Shown in pieces: positions 7,811 to 17,385 of a stretch of 64,000 nt of DNA. The stretch lies in NCBI RefSeq assembly GCF_002838065.1, contig NZ_PIZU01000019.1:1-64000 (forward strand). Direction: 5' to 3'. Position numbers and translations under genes: made by a program. The number at the start of each line of letters is the position of its first letter. The first letter of the stretch is position 1. Under the pieces are notes generated by a model that saw nothing but the letters and a program-made list of their open reading frames with translations, ran no database searches and was not told the origin of the DNA. The stretch is from Mycobacterium hubeiense. GTDB taxonomy: Bacteria > Actinomycetota > Actinomycetes > Mycobacteriales > Mycobacteriaceae.

Positions 7811-8966
7811 AGTCCGCCAAGGGAATTCGCGCCCTCACCGTCCACATGGAGTCCGACGGTTCAGCGCTCAGCTGGCCGCCCAGCAGCTCGGCGCGCTCAC
7901 GCATACCGCGCACGCCCGCTCCGCCGTACCGGTCAACCGAGCCTGAGTGCTGCTCGCGTGACAGTTCGTTGGTGATGGTCAGCTCTGCGTGCGTACGCGA
8001 AACATTGAGTGTCATCCGGGCTTTCGCGGTGGGAGCGTGCTTGACGGTATTGGCCAAGGATTCCTGGGTGATCCGATACAGGGCCAGGCCCACGCTCGCC
8101 GAGACCGCGTCGTCCCCAGTGGGGGCGGCGTAGTCGATGTGCAGCCCGGCGCGTCGGAAATCGTCGACCAAGTCTGCGATATCGCCGACACCGGGTTCTG
8201 GTGCGGTGGTGGCCGGTGCGGTGTCGAGCAACCCGACCGTGCGCCGGATGTCGGCCATGGCTTGGCGTCCCAACCGTTCGGCGTCGCGCAGAGCGTCAAC
8301 CGCGTCGTCGATATCGCGGTCCTCCTCCAGCCCGCGGCGCGCGCCGGTCAGATGCAGCAGCGTCACGCTAAGCGAATGCGCGATCACGTCATGGATCTCG
8401 CGGGCGATGCGGCGGCGTTCCTCACCGGCGGCGTGACTGAGCCGATTCGCTTGTGCGGCACGCTCGGCGAGCATGGCGCGCCGCTGGATCGAGAGCATCC
8501 GGCCGACGAGCAGGGCCTGCGCGAGAAAGCTCAGGTACAGGGCCAGCCCGTCGATGCGGCCCAGCGCGGCGGCCGCCACGATCACACCCGTATACAGCAC
8601 GGCGGCGCCAATCCACAGCGAGGTGGACGCCAGGGCGGCGATGCCACCCATCCCGAACACCAAAATCAGCGGGGCGATGTCGAATTGGACCGGATGCAGC
8701 GACAGCAGAAGTGTCGTCGCAAGAAACTGTGTGGCCACCAGTGCGCCGGTGGCCGCCGCGCGATGCGTGGCCAGGAAGTACAACCCGGGCGCGATGGTCA
8801 GCAGCGCCGCGGCGGCCGACCACACCGGAGCCTGGCCCGCACGCTGGACAGTGGCGGCGACGGCCATGACGAGCAGGCCGCCGAGGTAGAAGTAGGCGAT
8901 GGCCCACGGATAGTCGAGCGGGCCCGCCTCGTGGCGCCGACAGAGTAGGTCGCGGAGCACCGCCAT
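7794..8966 (-). CDS. two-component sensor histidine kinase (HisKA_3 family)
   Basis: A 390-residue membrane kinase. About five hydrophobic segments lie between residues 20 and 155. They are followed by the dimerisation helix with phospho-acceptor His192 ('EIHDVIAHSLS'), an N-box 'QESLANTVKHA' and a G-box region 'GGAGVRGMRERAELLGG'. This is the NarX/DesK-like class that pairs with NarL-type regulators, here the overlapping downstream gene. It has no large extracytoplasmic sensor loop, so it probably senses the membrane or an intramembrane signal. It is divergent from the MmpL gene, with 133 bp between the starts. Confidence 0.92.
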   Translation of the reverse strand: MAVLRDLLCRRHEAGPLDYPWAIAYFYLGGLLVMAVAATVQRAGQAPVWSAAAALLTIAPGLYFLATHRAAATGALVATQFLATTLLLSLHPVQFDIAPLILVFGMGGIAALASTSLWIGAAVLYTGVIVAAAALGRIDGLALYLSFLAQALLVGRMLSIQRRAMLAERAAQANRLSHAAGEERRRIAREIHDVIAHSLSVTLLHLTGARRGLEEDRDIDDAVDALRDAERLGRQAMADIRRTVGLLDTAPATTAPEPGVGDIADLVDDFRRAGLHIDYAAPTGDDAVSASVGLALYRITQESLANTVKHAPTAKARMTLNVSRTHAELTITNELSREQHSGSVDRYGGAGVRGMRERAELLGGQLSAEPSDSMWTVRARIPLADYAIHW

Positions 8967-9099
8967 GGACAGAGCCTAGAGAGGCCGGCGGTGATACCGC
9001 ATCATGCCCACGGAGGTGGCCGTCTCCGACCGTGGTAGGAGTGGCGATCACGCCTCTGGCACGACGACGCGGTGGCCGTGCGTCCCTAGCGTCGACGCC

Positions 9100-11886
9100 A
9101 TGTTCGTCGGGTTCATCTTCCGGCACCCGCTCGTCGTCATCGGCCTCTGGCTGATCGCGGCGGCCGCCGGCAATGCCTTGGTTCCGCAACTGGAGCAGGT
9201 GGTGCACGAGCAGTCCCGCAGCTTCTTCCCCGCCGACGCCCCGTCCGGCGTCGCGGCCGTGCGGATGGGCCAGGTTTTCGGCGACTCCGACACCAACAAC
9301 ATCACCTACGTCGTGCTCGAGAGCGAGCGCCGGCTCGGCCCGGCGGAGAACGACTACTACCGTCAGCTGCTGGACATCCTGCGTGCCGACACGGCGCACG
9401 TGCAGTCCGTGATGGACCTGTGGTCGCAACCGCTGGCGGGGCCCGTCGTCGAAAGCCGCGACCATCAGGCGGTGTCGGTGATGCTGCGCCTCGCAGGCCA
9501 GATCGGCAGTGCCGAAGCCACCCGGTCGGTCGAGGCGGTCAACCGTGCGATCGCCGGATTGCCGCCGCCGCAAGGGCTTCGGGTGTATGTGACCGGACCG
9601 GGCGCCACCATCGTCGACGAGTTCCGGTCGATCGACCAGCAGATGCTGTTGATCACCGCCGTCACGGTGGCGTTGATCGCCGCGCTGCTGTTGGCCGTCT
9701 ATCGTTCCGTTTTCGCCGCGGCGATTCCGCTGACCGCAGTGGGTTTGGCGCTGGCAGTGGCGCGGCCGGTCGTGGCGCAATTGGGCGTCTCTGGGGCCAT
9801 CGAGGTGTCGTTGTTCTCCACCGCTCTGATGGCCGCGATGGTCCTCGGCGCTGGTACCGACTACGGAATCTTTCTGCTGGCCCGGTATCACGAGCATCGC
9901 CGCAACGGAATCGACGTCGACACGGCGCTGGTCCGCGGGTATCGCAGGATCGCGCCGGTGATTCTGGCGTCGGCGCTGACCATCGCGGGCGCGCTGTGCG
10001 CTCTGGTGTTCACCGATGTCGGGATGCTGCGCAGCGCCGGAATCCCTTGTGCGATCGGGGTGTTGGCGGCGATGGCGGCGTCCCTGACGCTGATGCCTGC
10101 GCTGATGGCGCTGGCGGGCCGCCGCGGGCTGATCGAACCGCGCCCGTCGCGCATGGTCCGGCGGTGGCGGCGGGTCGGCACGACGGTGGCCCGGTGGCCG
10201 GGCCCGGTGCTGGCGGTCGCGAGCGCGGTGCTGTTGCTGTGCATGCTTCCGCTGCTCGGCTTTCGGCTGGGCTACAGCGAGCCCGATGCGCAGCCCGCCG
10301 ATACCGACTCCAACCGCGGATATCAGGCGATGGACCGGCATTTCGCCGACAACGCGCTGTTGCCGGAGATCGTCCTGGTCGAGGCCGACCACGACCTGCG
10401 GAACCCGTCGGGCCTGATCGCCGTCGAACGGCTGTCCCGCGCGATCATGGCTGTCCCGGGGGTGCGGGCGGTGCAGTCGGCGAGCCGCCCGGCAGGCACA
10501 CGACTGGACGAGTCGACGCTGTCATACCAGGGCGGGCTCATCGGTTCCCAGCTCGAGGACGCCATGGGTTCCATTGGCCCGCAGCTCGATTCGATCGACC
10601 AGGTGCAGGGCACGCTGACCCAGCTGTCGGCGGCCATCGATCAACTCGAAAGCGGACTGGCCGGTGGCGTCGCCGGCCTGGGTGAGGTCGGCGACGGCGC
10701 GCAGGATATGCAGGCGGGCATGCAGCAGCTGCGCGAGAACGCCAACCATGTCGCGGGGTTTCTGGATCCGTTGCGGGAGTTCGTCAACCGCACACCCGAT
10801 TGCCCGGCGAATCCCATTTGTGCGCCGGTGTCCAAAGTCGTCGAGCCGATCGACGGAATGCTGCGGGGCGCCAACCAATCAGCCGATGCGACAGCCAAAT
10901 TCGGCGACGGCGCCGGGCAGGCCACCGCGGCGCTGGCGGGCGCCACCGACGCCGTCGGGGCGATGCGCGCCGCGGTCACCGATTTGCGTCAGCTGGTCGG
11001 CACCCTCACCGCGACGGTCGACGGCATCGTTCCGCAGTTCCACCAGCTCACCGACTATCTGCAGGAGCTCGGAACCGATTTCGCCGGGAGCGCCGAAGGC
11101 GGCTTCTACCTTCCAAGGCGCACTCTCGATGATCCGCGGTACCAAGCGATAATGCCCTCGCTGTTCTCGCCCGACGGGCACGCGACGCGGCTGCTCGTGT
11201 ACGGCGAGGGCGAGGTGTGGGGCGCCGACGGCGCAGACCGCGCGTCGGAAATCAAACACGCGGCCCGGGAGGCCATCAAAGAGGGCACGCTGATCGGCGC
11301 CACCATCCACGTCAGCGGTATCGGGTCGGCCACGGACAATCTGCGCGACTTCGTCGCCGGCGACTTCCGGTATCTGGTGGCTGTCGCGTTGGTGATGGTG
11401 TTCCTCATCGTGCTGCTGATGTTGCATAGTCCGGTCGCGGCCTTCGTGGTGGTGGCGACGGTGATCGTCTCGTACGGATCGGCACTCGGTATGACCACGC
11501 TGATCTGGCAGCACCTGCTGGGCCGAGATCTGCATTGGTCGGCCCCCGCGCTGGCCCTTATCGCGCTGGTCGCGGTCGGCGCCGACTACAACCTGCTGTT
11601 CACCGCTCGGCTCAAGGAAGAAGCGGGAGCCGGCATGAAGACCGGGATCGTTCGCGCCTTCGGCGGCACCGGCGGTGTGGTGACGACGGCGGGCATCGTC
11701 TTCGGGCTCACCATGTTCGCCATGGTCAGCAGCGACGTGCTCAGCATCGCGCAGGTCGGCTCGGCGATCGGCATCGGCCTGATGATCGACACCTTGATCG
11801 TCCGCACCTTTGTCGTGCCGTCGATCGCCACCCTGCTCGGCCGGTGGTTCTGGTGGCCGCTGCGGCTATCCACAGTCGCGGATTGA
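9100..11886 (+). CDS. MmpL/RND family transporter
   Basis: A 928-residue inner-membrane transporter starting at ATG 9100 ('MFVGFIFRHPL'). An in-frame ATG at 9004 would add 32 residues without family resemblance. It has the MmpL plan: TM1 near the start, a first periplasmic domain with 'DTNNITYVVLES' and 'MLRLAGQIGSAEATRSVEAVN', TM2-6 with 'GAGTDYGIFLLARYHEHRRNG', a second, helical periplasmic domain (about 480-720), and TM7-12 with 'VGADYNLLFTARLKEE'. The two Asp-Tyr pairs are the proton-relay positions of MmpL proteins. Such transporters export lipids or siderophores; the cargo is not evident. No MmpS partner is adjacent. Confidence 0.9.
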   Translation: MFVGFIFRHPLVVIGLWLIAAAAGNALVPQLEQVVHEQSRSFFPADAPSGVAAVRMGQVFGDSDTNNITYVVLESERRLGPAENDYYRQLLDILRADTAHVQSVMDLWSQPLAGPVVESRDHQAVSVMLRLAGQIGSAEATRSVEAVNRAIAGLPPPQGLRVYVTGPGATIVDEFRSIDQQMLLITAVTVALIAALLLAVYRSVFAAAIPLTAVGLALAVARPVVAQLGVSGAIEVSLFSTALMAAMVLGAGTDYGIFLLARYHEHRRNGIDVDTALVRGYRRIAPVILASALTIAGALCALVFTDVGMLRSAGIPCAIGVLAAMAASLTLMPALMALAGRRGLIEPRPSRMVRRWRRVGTTVARWPGPVLAVASAVLLLCMLPLLGFRLGYSEPDAQPADTDSNRGYQAMDRHFADNALLPEIVLVEADHDLRNPSGLIAVERLSRAIMAVPGVRAVQSASRPAGTRLDESTLSYQGGLIGSQLEDAMGSIGPQLDSIDQVQGTLTQLSAAIDQLESGLAGGVAGLGEVGDGAQDMQAGMQQLRENANHVAGFLDPLREFVNRTPDCPANPICAPVSKVVEPIDGMLRGANQSADATAKFGDGAGQATAALAGATDAVGAMRAAVTDLRQLVGTLTATVDGIVPQFHQLTDYLQELGTDFAGSAEGGFYLPRRTLDDPRYQAIMPSLFSPDGHATRLLVYGEGEVWGADGADRASEIKHAAREAIKEGTLIGATIHVSGIGSATDNLRDFVAGDFRYLVAVALVMVFLIVLLMLHSPVAAFVVVATVIVSYGSALGMTTLIWQHLLGRDLHWSAPALALIALVAVGADYNLLFTARLKEEAGAGMKTGIVRAFGGTGGVVTTAGIVFGLTMFAMVSSDVLSIAQVGSAIGIGLMIDTLIVRTFVVPSIATLLGRWFWWPLRLSTVAD

Positions 11887-11955
11887 TCCACAGGTTGCGC
11901 CGACGGCCCGTCGTCACCGCGGGTTGCGTCCGTTGCCGGCCATACCGTCGGGCGC

Positions 11956-12765
11956 ATGCGAACCGAATTGCCGGCCGAGCGGCTGCATCGACGACTCGGC
12001 GGGGAAAGCGATGACGACGATGCTGACGACGACCGGCCGGACACGTCGCTGTCGCGATGGCTGCCGGAGTCCGGCGCAAACACGGGTTGGGTCGCGACTG
12101 TCCGGGCCGACCCGGGGCGGGCCGGTGTCGTCGCGCTGGCGGTTGTCGGTGTAATCGCCGTTTTGGTGACGGTGTTCACCCTGGTGCGCGACGAACCGCC
12201 GCCCGTGACGTCGGCCAAACTGCCGCCGGTGCAGATGGTTTCGTCGGCGAGTCCCACACCGGCCGCGGCTCCGCCGGCCGGGCCCGACGGGCCGGTGGTG
12301 GTGAGTGTGGTCGGCCTGGTGCACAAACCCGGTTTGGTCACGCTGACGGCCGGTGCGCGCATCGCCGACGCGCTCACCGCCGCGGGCGGTGCGCTCGACG
12401 GCGCCGATCTGATCGGGCTGAACATGGCCCGTCGGGTCGCCGACGGCGAGCAGATCGTTGTCGGCATCGCGGCGCCGCCGGGGGAGCAGACCGCGATGGG
12501 CAGCTCCACGACGTCGAGTACGGCCGCCGCGCCGGGCGCGCCATCAGGCACCGGAAGCGCCTCGGCGCCAACGGGTTCGGTGGATCTCAATACGGCAACC
12601 GTCGAAGAACTCGACACCCTGCCCGGCGTCGGCCCGGTCACCGCGGCCGCGATCGTCGCGTGGCGCGACGCCAACGGCCGGTTCACGAGTATCGACCAGC
12701 TCGGAGAGGTCGACGGCATCGGCCCCGCGCGACTGGAAAAGCTCCGCGGTCTGGTCCATGTGTGA
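11956..12765 (+). CDS. comEA: ComEA family DNA-binding protein
   Basis: A 269-residue protein with an acidic cytoplasmic N-terminus, one membrane segment (about residues 55-75), an SLBB-type domain ('VVVSVVGLVHKPGLVTLTAG') and a low-complexity Ser/Thr/Ala/Pro linker. It ends in paired helix-hairpin-helix motifs ('LNTATVEELDTLPGVGPVTA' and 'LGEVDGIGPARLEKLRGL'). This is the ComEA arrangement, binding double-stranded DNA outside the membrane in competent bacteria. Its stop overlaps the GTG of comEC by 4 nt, and holA follows, matching the mycobacterial Rv2415c-Rv2414c-Rv2413c order. Confidence 0.92.
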   Translation: MRTELPAERLHRRLGGESDDDDADDDRPDTSLSRWLPESGANTGWVATVRADPGRAGVVALAVVGVIAVLVTVFTLVRDEPPPVTSAKLPPVQMVSSASPTPAAAPPAGPDGPVVVSVVGLVHKPGLVTLTAGARIADALTAAGGALDGADLIGLNMARRVADGEQIVVGIAAPPGEQTAMGSSTTSSTAAAPGAPSGTGSASAPTGSVDLNTATVEELDTLPGVGPVTAAAIVAWRDANGRFTSIDQLGEVDGIGPARLEKLRGLVHV

Positions 12766-14291
12766 CATCGGTGGACGACGCGCAGGCACCGCAGGATCTG
12801 CGGCTGGTGCCGGCGGCCTTGACCAGCTGGGCGGTGACCGCCGCCGGAATCCTTTGGCACGTCGGCGGAGTGGTCGGCGCACTGGTTGTCATGGTCGGCG
12901 CGACCGCCGCGGCGGGGTGGTGGAGTAGTGGCCGGCACCGGTTCGGCGCGGCCGTCCTCGCGGTGGCGGTGGTCGGTGCGGGCTTTGGGATCGCGGTCGG
13001 GCTGCGGGTCAACGAGCTGCGCCACCATCCGATCGCCGACCGCTACGGCTCGCTCGCCACCGTCGTCGTCACCCCGACCGAAAGCCCGCGCTCGCTGGGC
13101 GGCGGCCGGTTGATGTTCCGCGGCGCATTGCGCATGCTCGACGACCACGAAATGTCCGGTCGAGTGGTGGTTTTCACGTCTGTCCTCGGCTATGCGGAGC
13201 TGACGGCGGGGCGCCCGGCCCGCTTTCGCGCACGCATCGAGCGACCGACCCGCCGCGACCTCACCGTCGCGGTGTTGTCGGCGACCGGTGAGCCGGTGCT
13301 GGGCGAGGCGACCGCGATCCAGCGGGCCGCACAGCACGCTCGGTCCGGTTTCGCCGCCGCGGCCCGCACCGCACTGCCGCCGGATCAGGCCGCGATGCTG
13401 CCCGCCCTGGTGCTGGGCGACACGTCGGCGCTGACCGGGCAGACCACGGCGGAGTTCCGCGCCGCGGGGCTGACGCACCTGACGGCGGTGTCGGGTGCCA
13501 ACGTGACGATCGTGTGCGGGGCGGTGTTGTTCACCGCGGCGGTCATCGGTCCGCGGCTGGCGGTCGCGCTGGCCGCGATGGCGCTGCTGATATTCGTGAT
13601 CGTCGTCCAACCGTCGGCCAGCGTGTTGCGGGCCGCGGTGATGGGTGCCATCACGTTGTTGGCGGTGGCGTCCCATCGTCGCCGCCACGCCGTGCCGGCG
13701 CTGTCGGCGAGCGTGATCGTGCTGATGATCGGCGCGCCGGAACTGGCCGTCGATGTCGGTTTTGCGCTGTCGGTGACGGCGACGGCCGCGCTGATCGTCA
13801 TTGCACCGGCCTGGTCAAGGCGACTGGTTGCGCGCGGCTGGCCCAAACCCCTGGCCGACGCGGTGAGTGTGGCCGTCGCCGCCCAGCTCGTCACCGCCCC
13901 ACTGGTCGCTGGAATATCGGGCACGTTCAGCGTGGTGTCGGTGGCCGCCAATCTGGCGGTGGCGGCGGTGATCCCACCGATCACGGTGATCGGCACCGCC
14001 GCGGCGGCGCTGGGCGCGGGCTGGCCGACGGGTGCGCAGCTGCTGATCCGGTTCACCGGTCCGGAGCTGTGGTGGCTGCTCCGCGTGGCGGAATGGGCGG
14101 CGGCGGTGCCGGGTTCGACGCTGCCGGTGCCGTCGGGTCTGCTCGGGGTGGTCACGGTCGCGGCGGGCGGGGTGGCGCTGGTGGTGCTGTGGCGCTGGCG
14201 ATGGGTGCGGCTCGGCGTGGGGGCCGTCGCGGTGTGCCTGCTCGCGTGGACGGTGGCCGGCCACGGCGTCGGGGCTGTCGGCCCGGCATGA
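12762..14291 (+). CDS. comEC: ComEC/Rec2 family competence-type membrane protein
   Basis: A 509-residue polytopic protein. The GTG at 12762 overlaps the comEA stop (GTGA). Multiple hydrophobic helices surround the conserved Competence domain ('LTAVSGANVTIVCGAVLF', then 'VLRAAVMGAITLLAVASHRR'). It lacks the C-terminal metallo-beta-lactamase domain of longer ComEC proteins, as is usual for mycobacteria (M. tuberculosis Rv2414c is of similar length). In transformable bacteria ComEC is the channel for incoming single-stranded DNA; a role in DNA uptake has not been established for mycobacteria. The next gene is holA, 12 bp downstream. Confidence 0.88.
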   Translation: MTSVDDAQAPQDLRLVPAALTSWAVTAAGILWHVGGVVGALVVMVGATAAAGWWSSGRHRFGAAVLAVAVVGAGFGIAVGLRVNELRHHPIADRYGSLATVVVTPTESPRSLGGGRLMFRGALRMLDDHEMSGRVVVFTSVLGYAELTAGRPARFRARIERPTRRDLTVAVLSATGEPVLGEATAIQRAAQHARSGFAAAARTALPPDQAAMLPALVLGDTSALTGQTTAEFRAAGLTHLTAVSGANVTIVCGAVLFTAAVIGPRLAVALAAMALLIFVIVVQPSASVLRAAVMGAITLLAVASHRRRHAVPALSASVIVLMIGAPELAVDVGFALSVTATAALIVIAPAWSRRLVARGWPKPLADAVSVAVAAQLVTAPLVAGISGTFSVVSVAANLAVAAVIPPITVIGTAAAALGAGWPTGAQLLIRFTGPELWWLLRVAEWAAAVPGSTLPVPSGLLGVVTVAAGGVALVVLWRWRWVRLGVGAVAVCLLAWTVAGHGVGAVGPA

Positions 14292-14303
14292 AACGATCGT
14301 GGG

Positions 14304-15269
14304 GTGAGCCAACAAGTCCCGGGCCTACACCTGGTGCTGGGTGACGAAGAGCTGCTGGTCGAGCGTGCCATCGCGGCGGTGCTGCGGCAGGCGCGCAAGC
14401 TGGCCGGCACCGATGACGTCCCAGTGGACCGGCTGCGGGCCGGGGAGGTCAGCACCAGCGAGTTGGCCGAGCTGCTGAGCCCGTCACTGTTCGCCGAGGA
14501 ACGCGTCGTGGTGCTCGAAGCCGCCGGGGACGCCGGCAAGGATGCGGCCACCCTCATCGCCGACGCCGCGGCGGATCTGCCGCCGGGCACCCTGCTTGTC
14601 GTCGTGCACTCCGGCGGCGGGCGGGCCAAGGCGCTGGCCGACCAGCTGAAAAAGCTTGGTGCTCAAGTGCATCCCTGCGCGCGCATCGTCAAGGCCGCCG
14701 ACCGCGCCGACTTCGTCCGCCGCGAGTTCCGCAGCCTCAAAGTCAAGGTGTCCGACGACACCGTCACCGCCGTGCTGGACGCGGTCGGCTCCGACATCCG
14801 GGAACTGGCCTCGGTGTGCTCACAACTGGTGGCCGATACCGGCGGCAACGTCGACGCCGCCGCGGTGCGCCGCTACCACAGCGGCAAGGCCGAGGTGAAG
14901 GGGTTCGACATCGCCGACAAGGCCGTCGTCGGGGACGTGGCCGGGGCCGCCGAGGCGCTGCGCTGGGCGATGATGAGCGGCGAGCCACAGGTCGTGCTCG
15001 CCGATGCGTTGGCCGAAGCGGTGCACACCATCGCCAGGGTCGGGCCAACCTCGGGTGACCCCTACCGGTTGGCGAGCGAGCTGGGCATGCCGCCGTGGCG
15101 GGTGCAGAAGGCGCAGAAACAGGCGCGACGGTGGTCGCGGGAATCGGTCGCCGAGGCGATGCGGTTGGTGGCGACGCTGAACGCCGACGTCAAGGGCGCA
15201 GCGGCGGACGCGGACTATGCGCTGGAGGCGGCGGTGCGGAAGGTAGCCGAACTCGCCGCGGACGGCTGA
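14304..15269 (+). CDS. holA: DNA polymerase III delta subunit
   Basis: A 321-residue protein starting at GTG 14304 ('[22 protein letters not shown]'). It has the HolA layout: an N-terminal AAA+-like domain without a functional P-loop, then '[22 protein letters not shown]' and the helical C-terminal collar domain ('[17 protein letters not shown]'). The delta subunit opens the sliding clamp as part of the clamp loader. It belongs to the comEA-comEC-holA run. Its stop lies one base from the stop of convergent rpsT. Confidence 0.92.
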   Translation: MSQQVPGLHLVLGDEELLVERAIAAVLRQARKLAGTDDVPVDRLRAGEVSTSELAELLSPSLFAEERVVVLEAAGDAGKDAATLIADAAADLPPGTLLVVVHSGGGRAKALADQLKKLGAQVHPCARIVKAADRADFVRREFRSLKVKVSDDTVTAVLDAVGSDIRELASVCSQLVADTGGNVDAAAVRRYHSGKAEVKGFDIADKAVVGDVAGAAEALRWAMMSGEPQVVLADALAEAVHTIARVGPTSGDPYRLASELGMPPWRVQKAQKQARRWSRESVAEAMRLVATLNADVKGAAADADYALEAAVRKVAELAADG

Positions 15270-15270
15270 G

Positions 15271-15531
15271 TCAGATCTTGTTGAAGGCGTGCGCCAGGGC
15301 CGACTTCTTGTTGGCGGCCTGATTCTTGTGGATCACGCCCTTGCTGGCGGCTTTGTCCAGCTTGCGGGTGGTCGACACCAGCAACTCCGCGGCCTTCTCC
15401 TTGTCGCCGGCCTCCACGGCCGCCCGGAACCCGCGGACCGCGGTGTGCAGCGACGACTTCACGGACTTGTTGCGCAGACGTCGGCGCTCGTTGGTCCGAT
15501 TGCGCTTTTCCTGCGACTTGATGTTGGCCAC
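15271..15531 (-). CDS. rpsT: 30S ribosomal protein S20
   Basis: An 86-residue basic protein starting at GTG 15531 ('[20 protein letters not shown]'), with an AAGGA ribosome site about 10 nt upstream. Longer in-frame starts (15570) are not supported by family length. It has the S20 three-helix pattern with '[14 protein letters not shown]' and the C-terminal '[20 protein letters not shown]'. S20 binds 16S rRNA early in 30S assembly. The gene faces holA and diverges from the ATP-grasp operon. It ends directly against holA, leaving no room for an intergenic terminator. Confidence 0.95.
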   Translation of the reverse strand: MANIKSQEKRNRTNERRRLRNKSVKSSLHTAVRGFRAAVEAGDKEKAAELLVSTTRKLDKAASKGVIHKNQAANKKSALAHAFNKI

Positions 15532-15693
15532 GCGGTAATTCCTTCGTAAATCTCGGGTTGGAGTTTGCAAAGTCTGTACAAGGCGCCCGACGGGGCGGGC
15601 AGCGACTGCTCAGGGTACCAGCGCCGCCCTCAATCTCCCAAAGTGATGCCCACTGGCCTGCCGAAACGCTCGCGGTGGTGCAGCATGTGATGG

Positions 15694-17376
15694 GTGAGCC
15701 TTCGAACCCTGCCGACCGAGACCGCACGGCCGTCGCGCGCAGGAGCGCGGACGCCCAAACGGTACGAGGGAATTTTCGACGGCTACAACAATCTGGGCAG
15801 TTATGCCAAGGCGTTCGACGAGATGTTCGACGCGCAGGGCAACGTACGCGGACCCTATAAAGGCATCTACGCCGAGCTTGCTCCCTCGGATGCCTCCGAG
15901 CTCGAGGCGCGCGCCGAGGCGCTCGGCCGGGCGTTCATCGACCAGGGCATCACCTTCTCGCTGTCCGGTCAGGAACGCCCGTTTCCGCTGGACCTGGTGC
16001 CGCGGGTGATCTCGGCGGCGGAATGGTCGCGCCTCGAGCGCGGCATCACCCAGCGCGTCAAGGCACTCGAGATGTACCTCGAGGACGTCTACAGCGAGCA
16101 GCACATCCTGCGCGACGGCGTCATCCCCCGCCGGCTGGTCACCTCCTGCGAACACTTCCACCGCGAGGCCGCGGGCATCATCCCGCCCAACGGGGTGCGC
16201 ATCCACGTCGCCGGTATCGACCTGATCCGCGACGCCAAGGGTGATTTCCGGGTGCTCGAGGACAACCTGCGCTCCCCATCCGGGGTGTCCTATGTGATGG
16301 AGAACCGCCGCACGATGGCGCGGGTGTTCCCGAACCTGTTCGCCACCCATCGGGTGCGTGCGGTCGGCGACTACTCCGCGCATCTGCTGCGGGCGCTGCG
16401 CAATGCGGCCGCCCCGAACGTCGCCGATCCGACCGTGGTGGTGCTGACGCCGGGGGTCTACAACTCCGCGTATTTCGAACACTCACTGCTGGCCCGGCAG
16501 ATGGGCGTCGAATTGGTCGAGGGTCGCGACCTGTTCTGTCGCGACAACACCGTCTACATGCGCACCACCGACGGCGAACGCCAGGTCGACGTCATCTACC
16601 GGCGCATCGACGACGCGTTCCTCGACCCCATGCAGTTCCGGCCGGACTCGGTGCTCGGCGTCGCGGGCCTGCTCAACGCGGCGCGCGCCGGCAATGTCGT
16701 CATCTCCAGCGCGGTCGGCAACGGCGTCGGCGACGACAAGCTGGTCTACACCTACGTGCCCACGATCATCGAGTACTACCTCGGCGAGAAACCGTTGCTG
16801 GCCAACGTCGACACCTACCGGTGCTGGCTCGACGACGAACGCGAAGAAGTGCTCGACCGGATCGGCGAACTGGTCGTCAAGCCCGTCGAGGGCTCCGGCG
16901 GCTACGGCATCGTGTTCGGGCCGGAGGCCTCGGAGAAGGAGCTGGCCGCGATCGCCAAGAAGATCGGCAGCGATCCGCGCCGCTGGATCGCCCAGCCGGT
17001 GATGCAGCTGTCGACGGTGCCTACCAAGATCGGCGACAAGCTGGCGCCGCGGCACGTCGACCTGCGGCCGTTCGCGGTCAACGACGGCGACGAGGTGTGG
17101 GTGCTGCCCGGCGGCCTGACCAGGGTCGCGCTACCGGAGGGGTCGCTGGTGGTCAACTCCAGCCAGGGCGGCGGCTCGAAGGACACCTGGGTGCTGGCGA
17201 CGCGGACATCGGTGGCCGACCGCGAGCTGGCCGCCGCCGAGCTGGTGCGGTCGCTACCCAGAACGGTCAAGGGCCAAAAGTCCGACAACGGCGCGGAGGT
17301 GTCCTCGGCGCAGCAACAGCAGACGCAGGCCTCGCCGTCGCCGGGACTACAGCAGAGCCAACAACAACAGCAGTAG
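15694..17376 (+). CDS. circularly permuted ATP-grasp protein with glutamine-rich tail
   Basis: A 560-residue homologue of M. tuberculosis Rv2411c. The body carries the family motifs 'YEGIFDGYNNLGSYAKAFDEM', split by the long N-terminal helix; 'VLEDNLRSPSGVSYVMENRR'; 'ELVVKPVEGSGGYGIVFGP'; and 'QPVMQLSTVPTKIG', which supply the ATP- and metal-binding residues. ATP-grasp enzymes join a carboxylate to an amine through an acyl phosphate; the substrate of this family is not known. The last 22 residues hold 12 glutamines. The start is a GTG at 15694, because an ATG at 15685 is followed at once by a stop. It is first in an operon with alpha-E and transglutaminase-like genes, predicted in the literature on amidoligases to modify or make a peptide. 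Confidence 0.9.
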   Translation: MSLRTLPTETARPSRAGARTPKRYEGIFDGYNNLGSYAKAFDEMFDAQGNVRGPYKGIYAELAPSDASELEARAEALGRAFIDQGITFSLSGQERPFPLDLVPRVISAAEWSRLERGITQRVKALEMYLEDVYSEQHILRDGVIPRRLVTSCEHFHREAAGIIPPNGVRIHVAGIDLIRDAKGDFRVLEDNLRSPSGVSYVMENRRTMARVFPNLFATHRVRAVGDYSAHLLRALRNAAAPNVADPTVVVLTPGVYNSAYFEHSLLARQMGVELVEGRDLFCRDNTVYMRTTDGERQVDVIYRRIDDAFLDPMQFRPDSVLGVAGLLNAARAGNVVISSAVGNGVGDDKLVYTYVPTIIEYYLGEKPLLANVDTYRCWLDDEREEVLDRIGELVVKPVEGSGGYGIVFGPEASEKELAAIAKKIGSDPRRWIAQPVMQLSTVPTKIGDKLAPRHVDLRPFAVNDGDEVWVLPGGLTRVALPEGSLVVNSSQGGGSKDTWVLATRTSVADRELAAAELVRSLPRTVKGQKSDNGAEVSSAQQQQTQASPSPGLQQSQQQQQ

Positions 17377-17385
17377 GAGTCGACG

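Noticed and set aside
8422..10392. 656-codon minus-strand open frame
   Set aside because: It is antisense to the MmpL gene and the 5' end of the kinase gene; composition is Arg/His/Gln-rich with no family motifs, as expected of a GC-rich shadow.
11586..13688. 700-codon minus-strand open frame
   Set aside because: Antisense to the MmpL 3' end, comEA and comEC, which have clear family motifs; the translation is low-complexity Arg/Gly/Ser/Pro.
12762..14291. comEC as a truncated gene because the metallo-beta-lactamase domain is missing
   Set aside because: Mycobacterial ComEC proteins are normally about this length and lack that domain, so it is not a truncation.
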